Shown one piece after another: positions 18,749-27,975 of a DNA stretch of 64,000 bases. The position numbers and the translations under genes are program-made. The stretch's first letter is position 1. Each line of letters begins with the position of its first letter. This DNA comes from Maledivibacter halophilus (GTDB lineage: Bacteria; Bacillota; Clostridia; Peptostreptococcales; Caminicellaceae), in assembly GCF_900167445.1 (NCBI RefSeq), contig NZ_FUZT01000009.1, positions 1 through 64,000 on the forward strand, in the 5' to 3' direction. The notes under the pieces were generated by a model, which was not told the origin of the DNA, ran no database searches, and saw only the letters and a list, made by a program, of their open reading frames with translations.

Positions 18749-18901
18749 ATGGATGTAGAATCAGATACAAGATCTAAAGAAGTTGATAGGACAGTAAAAG
18801 ATAATTCTGATATAGAGCCTGTAAACATTGAAAACATGACTATATTTTCGAGCTATAAGATATTAAAAGATGGAACAAGAATTTTTTCAGCAGAAGACTA
18901 A
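18749..18901 (+). CDS. Small acidic hypothetical protein (50 residues)
   Basis: ATG preceded by AGGGAGGG with good spacing and followed by 49 sense codons and TAA. Product begins MDVESDTRSKEVDRTVKDNS and ends in KILKDGTRIFSAED; it is charged, has no signal peptide or membrane segment, and is not recognised. A strong inverted repeat follows 27 nt after the stop. Position 146 nt after the permease suggests it belongs to the same transcript. It may be a small partner protein or a chance ORF; the ribosome binding site favours the former. Confidence 0.5.
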   Translation: MDVESDTRSKEVDRTVKDNSDIEPVNIENMTIFSSYKILKDGTRIFSAED

Positions 18902-18927
18902 GTAATATAAGTGGAAGCTAGAACTTT

Positions 18928-18957
18928 CTTCAGATGGAGTAGAGTCTCCATCTGAAG
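18928..18957. terminator. Hairpin between the small ORF and trpF
   Basis: CTTCAGATGGAG pairs perfectly with CTCCATCTGAAG across six bases. It lies between convergent units; neither side has a long T-run, so it may act in both directions or as an RNA-end protector. Confidence 0.55.
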
Positions 18958-19001
18958 CTTCGATGTTCTGCTTTAGAAGAACGAGTTTATTTGTTTAGTA
19001 T

Positions 19002-19610
19002 TCATATTATCATCCTTACTTTCCCAATAAATCTTTCCATCTTATCAAAATCTTTAGACCCATTTGTTTCAACACCACTGCTGACATCTACAACGGCTGG
19101 CTTTACAATATCAATAGCTTTGTCTATGCTGTTCTCTGAAAGACCACCTGCTAAGATAATAAATTTTTCCTTGCTGATTTTTGAAGCTAAGCTCCAATTG
19201 AAGGCTTTACCAGTTCCTCCATAGGCTTCTTTAGTATATGTGTCTAATAGATATCCATTGGCATTATAGTGTTTCAAATTTTTAAAGCTTTCTTTAGTTT
19301 TCACTCTAAAAGCCTTCCATACTTCTCTATCAAAGAAATTACAATACTCTGGAGGTTCATCACCATGGAGTTGAATAATATCAAGCTCACAAAACTCAGC
19401 TATTTCCTTTACTGTATCAACAGAATTGTTTAAAAATACTCCAACTGTTTTAATATTTTTATCTAACTTGGTAATTAATTTTTTTGCTATATATTTATCT
19501 ATTTGTCTCTTGCTTTTAGCAAAAACAAATCCTACATAATCAGGCTTTAGCTTATTTGCATAGAGTATGTCATCTTCACATTTTAAACCACATATCTTTA
19601 TCTTAGTCAA
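19002..19610 (-). CDS. trpF: Phosphoribosylanthranilate isomerase
   Basis: About 203-residue TIM-barrel enzyme converting N-phosphoribosylanthranilate to CdRP in tryptophan synthesis. N-terminal TKIKICGLKCEDD contains the catalytic cysteine of the KICG motif; DYVGFVFAKSKRQI and FILAGGLSENSI (phosphate-binding region) are conserved, with the acid-base aspartate in GYLLDTY. I place the start at the TTG at 19610, one base after the trpC stop, with AGGGGTG correctly spaced; the frame is open 11 codons further into trpC. It is last in the trp cluster and is not followed by trpB or trpA. Confidence 0.92.
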   Translation of the reverse strand: MTKIKICGLKCEDDILYANKLKPDYVGFVFAKSKRQIDKYIAKKLITKLDKNIKTVGVFLNNSVDTVKEIAEFCELDIIQLHGDEPPEYCNFFDREVWKAFRVKTKESFKNLKHYNANGYLLDTYTKEAYGGTGKAFNWSLASKISKEKFIILAGGLSENSIDKAIDIVKPAVVDVSSGVETNGSKDFDKMERFIGKVRMII

Positions 19611-19611
19611 T

Positions 19612-20388
19612 TTATTCACCCCTAAACTCTTTAAACTTATCATTTATACAGCTTGCCCTCATAAAACTTTCTCCTATAAGAACACCATTTACACCAAGGG
19701 TCTCAAGAAATTTTATATTTTGCCTTGTATTTATTCCACTTTCACTGATTATTATTTTAGATTTAGGTATATGTTTTATAAGATTCTCTGTTGTAGACAA
19801 GCTAGTTTTGAAAGTTTTCAAATTTCTATTATTAATTCCTATAATTTCTGAATCAGCTTCTAATGCAATTTCAAGCTCAGCCCTATTATGGACTTCTATT
19901 AGACAAAAAAGTCCTAGGCTTCTTGCAATTTTCTGAAACTCAATTAATTGAGTTTTTGATAGTATTGAAACTATAAGTAATATAGCATCTGCTCCTAATA
20001 TTTTTGATTGATATATCTGATAAGGGTCAATGATGAAATCTTTTCTAAGTAGGGGAGCTGAGGTGACATTTCTAACCACATTTAAATATGAGTTATCTCC
20101 CCTAAAAAATTTATCCTCAGTTAGTATGGATATAGCTTCTGCTTTATTTTCGGTATAAGCTATGGCTATTTCCATAGGATTGAAATTATTTTTTATTATT
20201 CCTTTGGAAGGAGAAGCCTTTTTAATTTCAGCTATTATGCTCAATCCCTTTACTTTTTCAAAGGCTCTTTTAAAGTTTCTCCTTTCTTTACAATTTTCTA
20301 TTGAAGAGATTATGTGATTAATTGGCGTAATTTCCTTTTCCTTTTTTACTTTCATTTTCTTATAGGTCACTATTTTATCTAAAATCAT
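19612..20388 (-). CDS. trpC: Indole-3-glycerol phosphate synthase
   Basis: 258-residue TIM-barrel enzyme that cyclises CdRP to indole-3-glycerol phosphate. Seen: IIAEIKKASPSKGII with the catalytic lysine, LRKDFIIDPYQIYQSKILGADAILLI, EVHNRAELEIALE, GINNRNLKTF and ISESGINT, all family blocks. Length is typical for the monofunctional enzyme. The start codon overlaps the trpD stop by 4 nt. Controlled with the rest of the operon by the T-box leader. Confidence 0.96.
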   Translation of the reverse strand: MILDKIVTYKKMKVKKEKEITPINHIISSIENCKERRNFKRAFEKVKGLSIIAEIKKASPSKGIIKNNFNPMEIAIAYTENKAEAISILTEDKFFRGDNSYLNVVRNVTSAPLLRKDFIIDPYQIYQSKILGADAILLIVSILSKTQLIEFQKIARSLGLFCLIEVHNRAELEIALEADSEIIGINNRNLKTFKTSLSTTENLIKHIPKSKIIISESGINTRQNIKFLETLGVNGVLIGESFMRASCINDKFKEFRGE

Positions 20389-21404
20389 ATGGCCAGCTCC
20401 TGACTAAGCTTTATGAATTGATTTAATTTTTCTAATGCAAAACCTTTATCTATTACTTCTCTAGCTCTGTTTATCCCTTCAAAAAGAGAATTTGCCTTTT
20501 CGCCAATATATATAGCTGCTCCAGCATTAAGCAACGCCATATCTCTCCTTGGGCCTTTTTCACCATTTAAAATGTTTAATATTATTTCTGCATTTTCTTT
20601 AGGATAGCCTCCTGTCAAATCTTCTGCTGAGGCTAGTTTAAAACCATAATCCCTGGGATCAATATAATAGGTAGAGATTTTACTGTTTTTTAACTCAGAG
20701 ACCTTAGTTTTTCCAGTAATAGTAATTTCATCTAGCCCGTCCAGTCCATGAACAATCATGGCTTGTCTAGAACCTAGATTTTTCAATACTCCTGCCATAA
20801 GTTCAGTATAATTTTCAGAAAAGACTCCTAGAACTTGATTTTTAACCATGGCTGGGTTTGTAAGGGGACCAAGAATATTAAAAATAGTTCTTATACTTAA
20901 TTCTCGCCTTGGCCCTACTATATTTTTCATGGCACTATGAAACCTAGGAGCAAACATGAATCCTATATTAATATCTTTTACACATTTTTCAATCTTTATA
21001 GGTTCTAATTCAATATTAATTCCCAGGGCTTCTAATACATCTGCACTGCCACATTTGCTGGAAACAGAGCGGTTACCGTGCTTTAAAACCGTAATTTCAG
21101 CAGCAGCAGCTATTATTGCAACCAAAGAGGAAACATTAAATGTATTAGCTCCATCTCCTCCTGTACCACAGGTGTCTATTGCACATTTATTTCTAATTTT
21201 TACTTTATGAGCCTTATCTCTCATCACCTTGGCTCCACCAGTGATTTCTTCCACAGTTTCTCCCTTTATTCGAAGTGCTGTTAAAAAACTTCCCAGCTGT
21301 GAATCCTTTGCTCTTCCTTCCATAATAATATTCATAGCCTGTATCATTTCTTTTTCCGTTAGGTCTTGATTATTTATAAGTTTATTAATTGCAAACTTAA
21401 GCAT
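20385..21404 (-). CDS. trpD: Anthranilate phosphoribosyltransferase
   Basis: 339-residue enzyme transferring phosphoribose from PRPP to anthranilate. Conserved blocks: DTCGTGGDGANTFNVSS (PRPP and metal binding), KHGNRSVSSKCGSADVLEALG, FMFAPRFHSAM and NILGPLTNP. Monofunctional, not fused to TrpG. It follows trpG by 17 nt and overlaps trpC by 4 nt. RBS AGGAGGG precedes the ATG. Confidence 0.97.
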   Translation of the reverse strand: MLKFAINKLINNQDLTEKEMIQAMNIIMEGRAKDSQLGSFLTALRIKGETVEEITGGAKVMRDKAHKVKIRNKCAIDTCGTGGDGANTFNVSSLVAIIAAAAEITVLKHGNRSVSSKCGSADVLEALGINIELEPIKIEKCVKDINIGFMFAPRFHSAMKNIVGPRRELSIRTIFNILGPLTNPAMVKNQVLGVFSENYTELMAGVLKNLGSRQAMIVHGLDGLDEITITGKTKVSELKNSKISTYYIDPRDYGFKLASAEDLTGGYPKENAEIILNILNGEKGPRRDMALLNAGAAIYIGEKANSLFEGINRAREVIDKGFALEKLNQFIKLSQELAI

Positions 21405-21421
21405 TTAAATCCCTCCTATTT

Positions 21422-21985
21422 CTATAAATTAAGAAAATTTCTTATTATCTGTTTACCATGATCTGTGGCTATGGCTTCAGGATGAAACTGTAAACCAAAT
21501 ATAGGGTATCTTTTATGCATAAGTGCCATAATTTCCCCATCATTTGTTTTTGCAGTAAAGTATAATTCATTAGAATCAGAGTTTTTATCAACTATCAAAG
21601 AATGATATCTAGTTACCTTTAAAGGATTTTCAATACCGCTGAATATACCCATTTCATCATGAAAAATCATAGAAGTTTTACCATGAACAAGCTCCTTAGC
21701 CTTTATAATTTTACAGCCATAGACTTCTCCCATTACCTGATGGCCAAGACATATTCCAAGTATTGGAATTTTACTGCCAAAAGCTTTTATAACATCCTTT
21801 GATATTCCAGAATTCTTTGGAATGCCGGGACCGGGAGAAATTACAATATGGGATATATTCATTTCTTCAAGTTCAGATATAGTAATCCTATCATTTCTGA
21901 AAACCTTAATGTCTGGATTGATTTCCCCTATATATTGATAAATATTGTAAGTGAATGAATCATAATTATCGATTATTACTATCAT
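21422..21985 (-). CDS. trpG: Anthranilate synthase component II (glutamine amidotransferase)
   Basis: 187-residue class I glutamine amidotransferase supplying ammonia to TrpE. The oxyanion/nucleophile motif PILGICLGHQVMGEVYG holds the catalytic cysteine; LQFHPEAIATDHG holds the histidine-glutamate pair; VISPGPGIPKNSG is the N-terminal conserved loop. It lies 14 nt after trpE. Since no pabB-type gene is nearby it may also serve folate synthesis, as in some Firmicutes, but that is inference. Confidence 0.95.
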   Translation of the reverse strand: MIVIIDNYDSFTYNIYQYIGEINPDIKVFRNDRITISELEEMNISHIVISPGPGIPKNSGISKDVIKAFGSKIPILGICLGHQVMGEVYGCKIIKAKELVHGKTSMIFHDEMGIFSGIENPLKVTRYHSLIVDKNSDSNELYFTAKTNDGEIMALMHKRYPIFGLQFHPEAIATDHGKQIIRNFLNL

Positions 21986-21999
21986 ACTAATTTCTCCTT

Positions 22000-23460
22000 C
22001 TACTTTGTTATTTTTATAGCCTCCATGAGGGCGGTTGCTTTTCTAAGGGTTTCAAGATATTCACTTTCCGGGTCTGAATCTGCAACAATTCCAGCACCAG
22101 CTTGAATATATGCCTTATTATCCTTTAATACAATAGTTCTAATAGCTATACAGGTATCCATATTTCCATTTATGCCTATATAGCCAACTGCTCCTGCATA
22201 TACTCCTCTTTTACTGCTTTCTAATTCATCTATTATTTCCATTGCCCTTATCTTTGGAGCTCCGGAGACTGTTCCGGCAGGTAAACATGATATTAAGGAG
22301 TCAAACATGTCATAATCTTCCCTAAGCTTACCAATTACATTTGATACGATATGCATGACATGGGAATATTTTTGTATTTCCATATAATTTGATAGCTGAA
22401 CTGTACCAAATTTTGAAACCTTTCCAATATCATTTCTAGACAAATCCACAAGCATTAAGTGTTCTGCCAACTCCTTTTCGTCACTTAGCAGATCGCTGGC
22501 CAATGCTTTGTCTTCAAAAGGAGTTTTACCCCTGGGTCGTGTTCCTGCTATAGGACAGGTTTCAATATTATCTTCTTTAACTTTAATTAACATTTCTGGT
22601 GAGGAGCCTACTAGGCGGTACTCTTCAAAATCTATATAAAACATATATGGAGAAGGATTTATGTTTCTTAGAGTACAATAGATATTGAATGGATGTTTGT
22701 CTGTTTTAATTTGTAGTCTTTGAGATAAAACTACTTGAAAAATATCTCCAGCTCTTATATATTCTTTGGCTTTAATGACATTATTTATAAAATTTTCTTT
22801 TGTTTCATTACTTATATAATTGAATTTTTCAGAATTTGTAGTTTTAATATTTCTTGAAATATAATCACTATTTAAAATTTCATCTTTTATTTTTTTAAGC
22901 CTTTCTATTCCTTGATTTTTTAACATTTCTTCATTAGAAGATATGGGAAGATTGAGTACAATAATTATTTTCTTATTTAGATGATCATAGATGATAATTT
23001 CTTCCATAAACAAAAGATGTATATCTGGCATTTCTATGTCATTAAAATTTATATTACCCAATTCTTCATAGCTTCTTATAACATCATAGCCAATATATCC
23101 TACTGCACCTCCAATAAAGTCAGGCATATTATTTTGCACTGGCATTTTATATTCATTTATTAATTTTCTTATGATGTCTAATGGCTTACCTGTTTGTTTT
23201 ACAGCTTGATTATTCTTATAAATATATACTTTGTTACCGCTGCATTTAATCTCTATAAAGGGATTTCTCCCAATATAGGAATATTGACCCCACCTTCCTG
23301 TATTTTCAGCACTTTCTAAAAGGTAGCTTTTTCCCTTATTACATAGTTTGTTAAATAAAGAAATCGGGGTTTCATTTTTTCCATCAATTTTACTAGAAAG
23401 AACCAGTAGTTTTGAAGATTCAAAGATTCTTCTAAAAATTTTAAGATGTTTTTGAGACAA
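22000..23460 (-). CDS. trpE: Anthranilate synthase component I
   Basis: 486-residue chorismate-using enzyme making anthranilate, first step of the tryptophan branch. N-terminal [18 protein letters not shown] contains the LLES element associated with tryptophan feedback binding; the C-terminal catalytic core has [44 protein letters not shown] and [15 protein letters not shown]. The ATG-proximal AGGAGG lies in the long T-box leader, so transcription depends on uncharged tRNA while the enzyme itself is probably feedback-inhibited. Confidence 0.96.
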   Translation of the reverse strand: MSQKHLKIFRRIFESSKLLVLSSKIDGKNETPISLFNKLCNKGKSYLLESAENTGRWGQYSYIGRNPFIEIKCSGNKVYIYKNNQAVKQTGKPLDIIRKLINEYKMPVQNNMPDFIGGAVGYIGYDVIRSYEELGNINFNDIEMPDIHLLFMEEIIIYDHLNKKIIIVLNLPISSNEEMLKNQGIERLKKIKDEILNSDYISRNIKTTNSEKFNYISNETKENFINNVIKAKEYIRAGDIFQVVLSQRLQIKTDKHPFNIYCTLRNINPSPYMFYIDFEEYRLVGSSPEMLIKVKEDNIETCPIAGTRPRGKTPFEDKALASDLLSDEKELAEHLMLVDLSRNDIGKVSKFGTVQLSNYMEIQKYSHVMHIVSNVIGKLREDYDMFDSLISCLPAGTVSGAPKIRAMEIIDELESSKRGVYAGAVGYIGINGNMDTCIAIRTIVLKDNKAYIQAGAGIVADSDPESEYLETLRKATALMEAIKITK

Positions 23461-23544
23461 TGTAATTCCTCCTTTTTCAAAAAAATTTCACAGTATAGAT
23501 GTGTTGATATAAAACTTAGGAAGGATTCTCAGGGGCTGTGATCA

Positions 23545-23734
23545 GAAATTAAATTTCTAGCAATCAAAAAGCACTTCATCCCTATAAAAGGGACGAAATG
23601 CTTATGATTTCGCGGTACCACCCACATTAGATAGAATTAAAAGCTATTAAGAATTCTAAAAATAAAGGCTGACATACAAGAATTTAGGCTAGGTATTATT
23701 ACTTTTGAGTAAATTTTGCCTAGTGAAATGCTTT
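23545..23734 (-). ncRNA. Second, partial T-box element (antiterminator/terminator module) before trpE
   Basis: On the minus strand, GGGTGGTACCGCG (23623-23611) is the classic T-box antiterminator sequence, followed by a terminator (23602-23566). Between the upstream T-box terminator and this module there are only about 115 nt, with a weak CTAGG...CCTAG stem, too little for a full Stem I. It looks like a duplicated antiterminator module with a reduced or lost specifier arm. Confidence 0.75.
23566..23602 (-). terminator. T-box-associated terminator proximal to trpE
   Basis: Minus strand AGCATTTCGTCCC pairs with GGGATGAAGTGCT and runs into TTTTT; competes with the antiterminator containing the GGTACC box. 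Confidence 0.85.
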
Positions 23735-23739
23735 CAACT

Positions 23740-23780
23740 AAAAAAAGCATTACATCCTATTTATACAGGACGAAATGCTT
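23740..23780 (-). terminator. T-box-associated terminator distal to trpE
   Basis: Minus strand AAGCATTTCGTCCT pairs with AGGATGTAATGCTT followed by TTTTTT. Its stem is nearly the same sequence as the proximal one, supporting duplication. Confidence 0.85.
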
Positions 23781-23781
23781 A

Positions 23782-24040
23782 TATTCCGTGTTGCCACCTA
23801 TTTTAGATAGAGCTTATCTATCTCTCTCTTTCAGATACGGAAATAAGATTTTGTTATTTCGATATCCTGTCCTTGTAACGTAGGACAAACGACTAATGGT
23901 ACTCTCAAATATGATTTCACACTGCTCCTCATGGAACCATTCAATAAACAATCTGCACCGGGTTTCCACCATCCCCAGCTCTCTATGGCTTCATATTTTA
24001 TTTACTATTTCCACTCATAAGATTTAAATTATATTATTTT
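23782..24040 (-). ncRNA. T-box riboswitch, probably tRNA-Trp responsive
   Basis: A complete T-box leader on the minus strand. The antiterminator box GGTGGCAACACGG lies at 23799-23787. Stem I occupies about 24000-23880, with GAGAGCTGGGGATGGTGG at its start and AGTACCATT on its descending side. GAATGGTTCCATGAGGAGC contains a candidate TGG specifier at 23939-23937, matching a Trp codon. Uncharged tRNA-Trp would pair with the specifier and stabilise the antiterminator, allowing trp transcription. Confidence 0.9.
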
Positions 24041-24046
24041 TATAGA

Positions 24047-24075
24047 ATTATAATATCTATTAGATATTTTGTCAA
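24047..24075 (-). promoter_or_regulatory. Sigma-A promoter of the trp operon
   Basis: Minus strand TTGACA (24075-24070), 17-base spacer, TATAAT (24052-24047): a perfect consensus promoter giving a start near 24040, just before T-box Stem I, and a leader of about 580 nt. Confidence 0.85.
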
Positions 24076-24199
24076 CAATATAAATGATTTTTTATAATGG
24101 TATTTTTTAATATAGTTTTAAATATTATCTAATTTTGACAAACTAGAATTATGAAATTTCCTAAATTAATTAAATTAGAATCTATAGAAAGGATACAAT

Positions 24200-25807
24200 A
24201 TGGGAAAAAAAATATTAAGTCTTCAAACTAAAATTACAATATTGATAATCATAGTTGTTTTTATTTCAATATCCATTACTCTTCCTTTTATAACTAAAAG
24301 GGTAATGGAAAGTGTTCAGAATAGGCTTGAGATTAATATTACCAATATAGCTAAAATAATTGCAGAATCTCCAGCTATTAGAGAAGCATTGCCTAGAAAG
24401 GATCCAAATTCAATAATTCAGTCCTATGTAAGTAAGTTATTAAAAACAGTAGAGAATGTAAATTTTATAGTTGTTGCGGATATGAATAGTATTAGATATT
24501 CCCATTTAAATCCAGAAAGAATAGGTCAAAAATTTGTTGGCGGGGATCAATATAGAGTAATTCAAAAGGGTGAGACCTATATTTCTGAGGCCACAGGGAC
24601 ATTAGGCAGATCAATGAGAGCTTTTACACCAGTATATGATCTAGAAAGCAATAGACAAATAGGCTTTGTTTCAGTAGGAACTCTTATCGAGAGTATTGAA
24701 GAGGCAAAAAAGAAATCAATTCGTACTTTGATTATTTTAGCTTATATAGGTGCTTTAGTAGGGGCTGTTGGAGCGTTTTTACTTTCAAAGAATATTAAAA
24801 AGACACTTATGGGCTTAGAACCCGAGGAAATAATAAATCTCTATAATGAAAAAGTAAGTATGCTTGATGCTATACATGAAGGAATTATTGCTATTGATGG
24901 GAATAGTAGAATAACCTTAATTAATGACTCCGCATTAAATATACTTCAAATGAATGATAAGTATGAGATGAAAGATATGATTGAAAAGGTTGTTACAGAT
25001 GTTTTTCCTACAAGTCGATTACCGAATGTTTTAAAAACTGGAGCTGCAGAGTATGATAAGGAACAGCGAATTAATGATACCATCATTGTTACCAATAGAG
25101 TTCCCATAAAGGATGGGGAGCGGATAGTCGGAGCTTTAGCTACTTTTAGAGATAAAACAAAAATAACTAGGTTAGCTGAAGAAGTAACAGGAGTAAAGCA
25201 AATAGTAGATGCACTAAGGGCAAATAACCATGAATTTTTAAACAAGCTCCATGTTATTTTAGGATTGCTTCATATAGGAGAGATTGAACAAGCTAAAAAA
25301 TATATTTTAAATGTTACTGAAAGTCAGCAGAAAATATTGAGTATTATTATAAAAAGAATTAAAGATCCAACTATTGCCGGATTGATACTTGGCAAATTTA
25401 GTAGAGCAAAGGAATTGGGAATAAGGATACAGGTTCATGAAGATACAAAGCTTGGTGCTGACCATAAAAATATAAGTAAAAATGCACTTATAACATTGAT
25501 AGGAAATATATTGGAAAATGCAATGGAGGCTGTAAGTAAAACTAATAAAGATGAAAAAATTGTAAAGTTTAGGATTGAAGAACTGGAAGATAAAATCGAA
25601 ATTGAGGTTGAAGATTTTGGAGTGGGAATTAAAGAAAAAGATTTAGAGAAAATATATAAAAGGGGTTTTACAACTAAGGTTGGAAGTGAAGGAGTGGGAT
25701 TGGATTTAGTAAAGAGAACAATAGATAATTTAAATGGTAAAATATTTGTATCTTCAGTATTAAATAAAGGTACAGTAGTTAAGATAACACTGCCTAAGGA
25801 GGCTTAA
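24200..25807 (+). CDS. Sensor histidine kinase, DcuS/CitA/MaeK type
   Basis: 535-residue membrane kinase. One membrane helix at residues ~10-32, an extracytoplasmic PASp sensor domain (~35-175, with VVADMNSIRYSHLNPERIG and GTLGRSMRAFTPVY, the carboxylate-binding type), a second helix (~176-196), a cytoplasmic PAS domain, the short DHp with NHEFLNKLHVILGLL, and an ATPase domain with GNILENAMEAV and EDFGVGIKEKDLE. The family senses citrate, malate, fumarate or related acids. Adjacent malic enzyme and 2-hydroxycarboxylate carrier genes make malate the likely signal. Confidence 0.92.
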   Translation: MGKKILSLQTKITILIIIVVFISISITLPFITKRVMESVQNRLEINITNIAKIIAESPAIREALPRKDPNSIIQSYVSKLLKTVENVNFIVVADMNSIRYSHLNPERIGQKFVGGDQYRVIQKGETYISEATGTLGRSMRAFTPVYDLESNRQIGFVSVGTLIESIEEAKKKSIRTLIILAYIGALVGAVGAFLLSKNIKKTLMGLEPEEIINLYNEKVSMLDAIHEGIIAIDGNSRITLINDSALNILQMNDKYEMKDMIEKVVTDVFPTSRLPNVLKTGAAEYDKEQRINDTIIVTNRVPIKDGERIVGALATFRDKTKITRLAEEVTGVKQIVDALRANNHEFLNKLHVILGLLHIGEIEQAKKYILNVTESQQKILSIIIKRIKDPTIAGLILGKFSRAKELGIRIQVHEDTKLGADHKNISKNALITLIGNILENAMEAVSKTNKDEKIVKFRIEELEDKIEIEVEDFGVGIKEKDLEKIYKRGFTTKVGSEGVGLDLVKRTIDNLNGKIFVSSVLNKGTVVKITLPKEA

Positions 25808-25808
25808 A

Positions 25809-26486
25809 ATGATTGATGTATTAATAGTAGAAGATGATCCCATGGTGTCAAAATTAAACAGACAATATGTTGAAAGTGTTGGTGGATTTAACGTTAAAGG
25901 TGAAATACAAAATGGAGAGGAAGCCTTAAAATTTTGCAAAAAAAATAAAATAGACTTGATAATACTAGATATATATATGCCTAGGTTAAATGGAGTAGCT
26001 TTTTTAAAGGAATTAAGAAAAAGGAATATTATGGTAGATGTTATATTGGTTACTGCCTCGAAGGAAACTCAAAATATTGATGAAGTATTAAAATTAGGTG
26101 CAGTAGATTATTTAATAAAGCCCTTTGATTATGAAAGATTTAAAAATTCACTAGAGAATTATTCAAAAAGATATGAATTTTTGCATAGTACTGGCACTGT
26201 TAAGCAAGAGGAACTTGATAGAATAACTAAAGCTCTGGAATCAAAGACAAATACTGGTTTAAGGAAAGGGCTTCATAAAAAAACCCTTAAAAGAATACGA
26301 CAGTTTTTGAAGGATAATTCTAATGAATATTTAACAAGTGAAATCATTGCAAAAGAAGTTCCATTATCTAAGGTTACAATTAGAAGATATTTAGAATATC
26401 TTGAGTCTATAGGAGAAGTAAAGCTTGAAGTAGAATACGGTTCAGTAGGTAGACCATCACATTTATATAAATATATTGGGGACTAA
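25809..26486 (+). CDS. Response regulator, DcuR/CitB/MaeR type
   Basis: 225-residue response regulator, one base after the kinase gene. Receiver: IVEDDPMVSKLN, IILDIYMPRLNGV with the phosphorylated aspartate, VTASKE, and lysine in YLIKPFDYERF. The C-terminal domain is the CitB-type helix-turn-helix: LTSEIIAKEVPLSKVTIRRYLEYL and GRPSHLYKYI. It is expected to activate the malic enzyme and carrier genes downstream; no binding site was identified with certainty in the AT-rich 250-nt gap. Confidence 0.92.
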   Translation: MIDVLIVEDDPMVSKLNRQYVESVGGFNVKGEIQNGEEALKFCKKNKIDLIILDIYMPRLNGVAFLKELRKRNIMVDVILVTASKETQNIDEVLKLGAVDYLIKPFDYERFKNSLENYSKRYEFLHSTGTVKQEELDRITKALESKTNTGLRKGLHKKTLKRIRQFLKDNSNEYLTSEIIAKEVPLSKVTIRRYLEYLESIGEVKLEVEYGSVGRPSHLYKYIGD

Positions 26487-26524
26487 TGAATATAGAGATT
26501 TGTGATTCTAAAAATATAGTTCTT

Positions 26525-26566
26525 ATAGCAGTAAAAAAGTATTTTCTTTTTTGCTGCTATTTTTTT
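26525..26566 (+). terminator. Rho-independent terminator after the response regulator gene
   Basis: ATAGCAGTAAAAAAG pairs with CTTTTTTGCTGCTAT (one G-T pair) and is followed by seven Ts. Confidence 0.88.
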
Positions 26567-26748
26567 GTTGTCTAGGAACTGAGGTGTTTTTATGAAAAAT
26601 TGTCAAAACTGTTTTTTAGAACTTGTTAAAAAGTACACATAAATATTTTTATTTATTAAATACTTATAATATTTATTTATTATTGTTTACATTTTTATAA
26701 TATTCTAAAATCTTTACAAGCGCACATCTATAAGAAGGGATGATAAAT

Positions 26749-27915
26749 ATGAATTATGGAGAAAAGAGTCTCAAAGTCCATGAAGAAAAAATAGGTAAAG
26801 TTGAAGTTGTATCTAAAATAGCGGTAACTAATAAGGAAGAATTAAGTATCGCTTATACACCTGGTGTTGCAGAACCATGTAGAAAGATCCATGATAATAA
26901 AGAAAACGTTTATAAGTATACATCCAAGGGTAATTTAGTTGCAGTGGTTTCCGATGGAACAGCTGTTTTAGGATTAGGAGATATAGGGCCACAGGCTTCT
27001 ATACCTGTTATGGAAGGGAAATCTGTTTTGTTTAAAGAATTTGCAAATGTGGATGCCTTTCCCATTTGTTTAGCCACAAAGGATATAGATCAAATAGTAA
27101 AAACTGTAAAATATTTAGAACCTACCTTTGGAGGAATAAATTTAGAGGACATATCTTCACCAAGATGTTTTGAGATCGAAAAAAGATTAAAGGATGAATT
27201 AAACATACCAGTATTTCATGATGACCAGCATGGAACTGCTATAGTTGTTTCAGCAGGATTAATCAATGCATTAAAGCTGACGGGTAAAAATATTGAAGAT
27301 GCTACTATAGTAGTTAATGGACCTGGAGCAGCAGGTACTGCAATAGTCAAGATGCTCGTAAATCTTGGGGCAAAAGATATTATTGTATGTGATAGAAATG
27401 GTATTCTATGTAAAGAAAATAATAGTCTAAAAGGTCATAAAAAAGAGCTTGCAAAAATGACAAACATAAATGGCAAACAAGGGGTCTTAAAGGATGCATT
27501 GGAGGGGGCAGATGTATTTATTGGAGTATCTGCTGCTAATATTGTAAATCAAGAGATGATTAAATCTATGAACAAGGATGCTATAGTATTTGCAATGGCT
27601 AATCCTACTCCGGAAATAATGCCGGATTTAGCTATAGAAGCAGGAGCAAGGGTTGTTGGAACAGGGCGCTCAGATTTTCCTAACCAAATAAACAATGTTT
27701 TGGCCTTTCCAGGTATCTTCAGAGGTGCTTTGAATGTAAGAGCTAGAGGAATAAATGAAGAAATGAAATTAGCAGCTGCCTATGCTATAGCCGGAATAAT
27801 AAGTGATAAGGAGCTTAAAGAAGATTATGTTATACCAAATCCATTTGACAAGAAAATAGTTAAAAGAGTAGCTGACGCAGTTGCAAAAGCTGCAAAGGAA
27901 ACTGGAATGTGCTAA
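26749..27915 (+). CDS. NAD(P)-dependent malic enzyme
   Basis: About 388-residue cytosolic enzyme decarboxylating malate to pyruvate with reduction of NAD(P). Conserved: [38 protein letters not shown] (metal site) and [16 protein letters not shown] (dinucleotide fold). It is the short bacterial form without a phosphotransacetylase domain. I choose the second ATG (26749) because AAGAAGGG is nine bases upstream; the first ATG at 26740 touches the ribosome binding site. Paired with the carrier that follows, it forms a malate-utilisation unit like mae operons of lactic acid bacteria. Confidence 0.94.
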   Translation: MNYGEKSLKVHEEKIGKVEVVSKIAVTNKEELSIAYTPGVAEPCRKIHDNKENVYKYTSKGNLVAVVSDGTAVLGLGDIGPQASIPVMEGKSVLFKEFANVDAFPICLATKDIDQIVKTVKYLEPTFGGINLEDISSPRCFEIEKRLKDELNIPVFHDDQHGTAIVVSAGLINALKLTGKNIEDATIVVNGPGAAGTAIVKMLVNLGAKDIIVCDRNGILCKENNSLKGHKKELAKMTNINGKQGVLKDALEGADVFIGVSAANIVNQEMIKSMNKDAIVFAMANPTPEIMPDLAIEAGARVVGTGRSDFPNQINNVLAFPGIFRGALNVRARGINEEMKLAAAYAIAGIISDKELKEDYVIPNPFDKKIVKRVADAVAKAAKETGMC

Positions 27916-27975
27916 AGGATTATTTAAAAAAGCATGTCAGTAGATTTTACAAAATATGATAAAGGGGAGCTCAAA

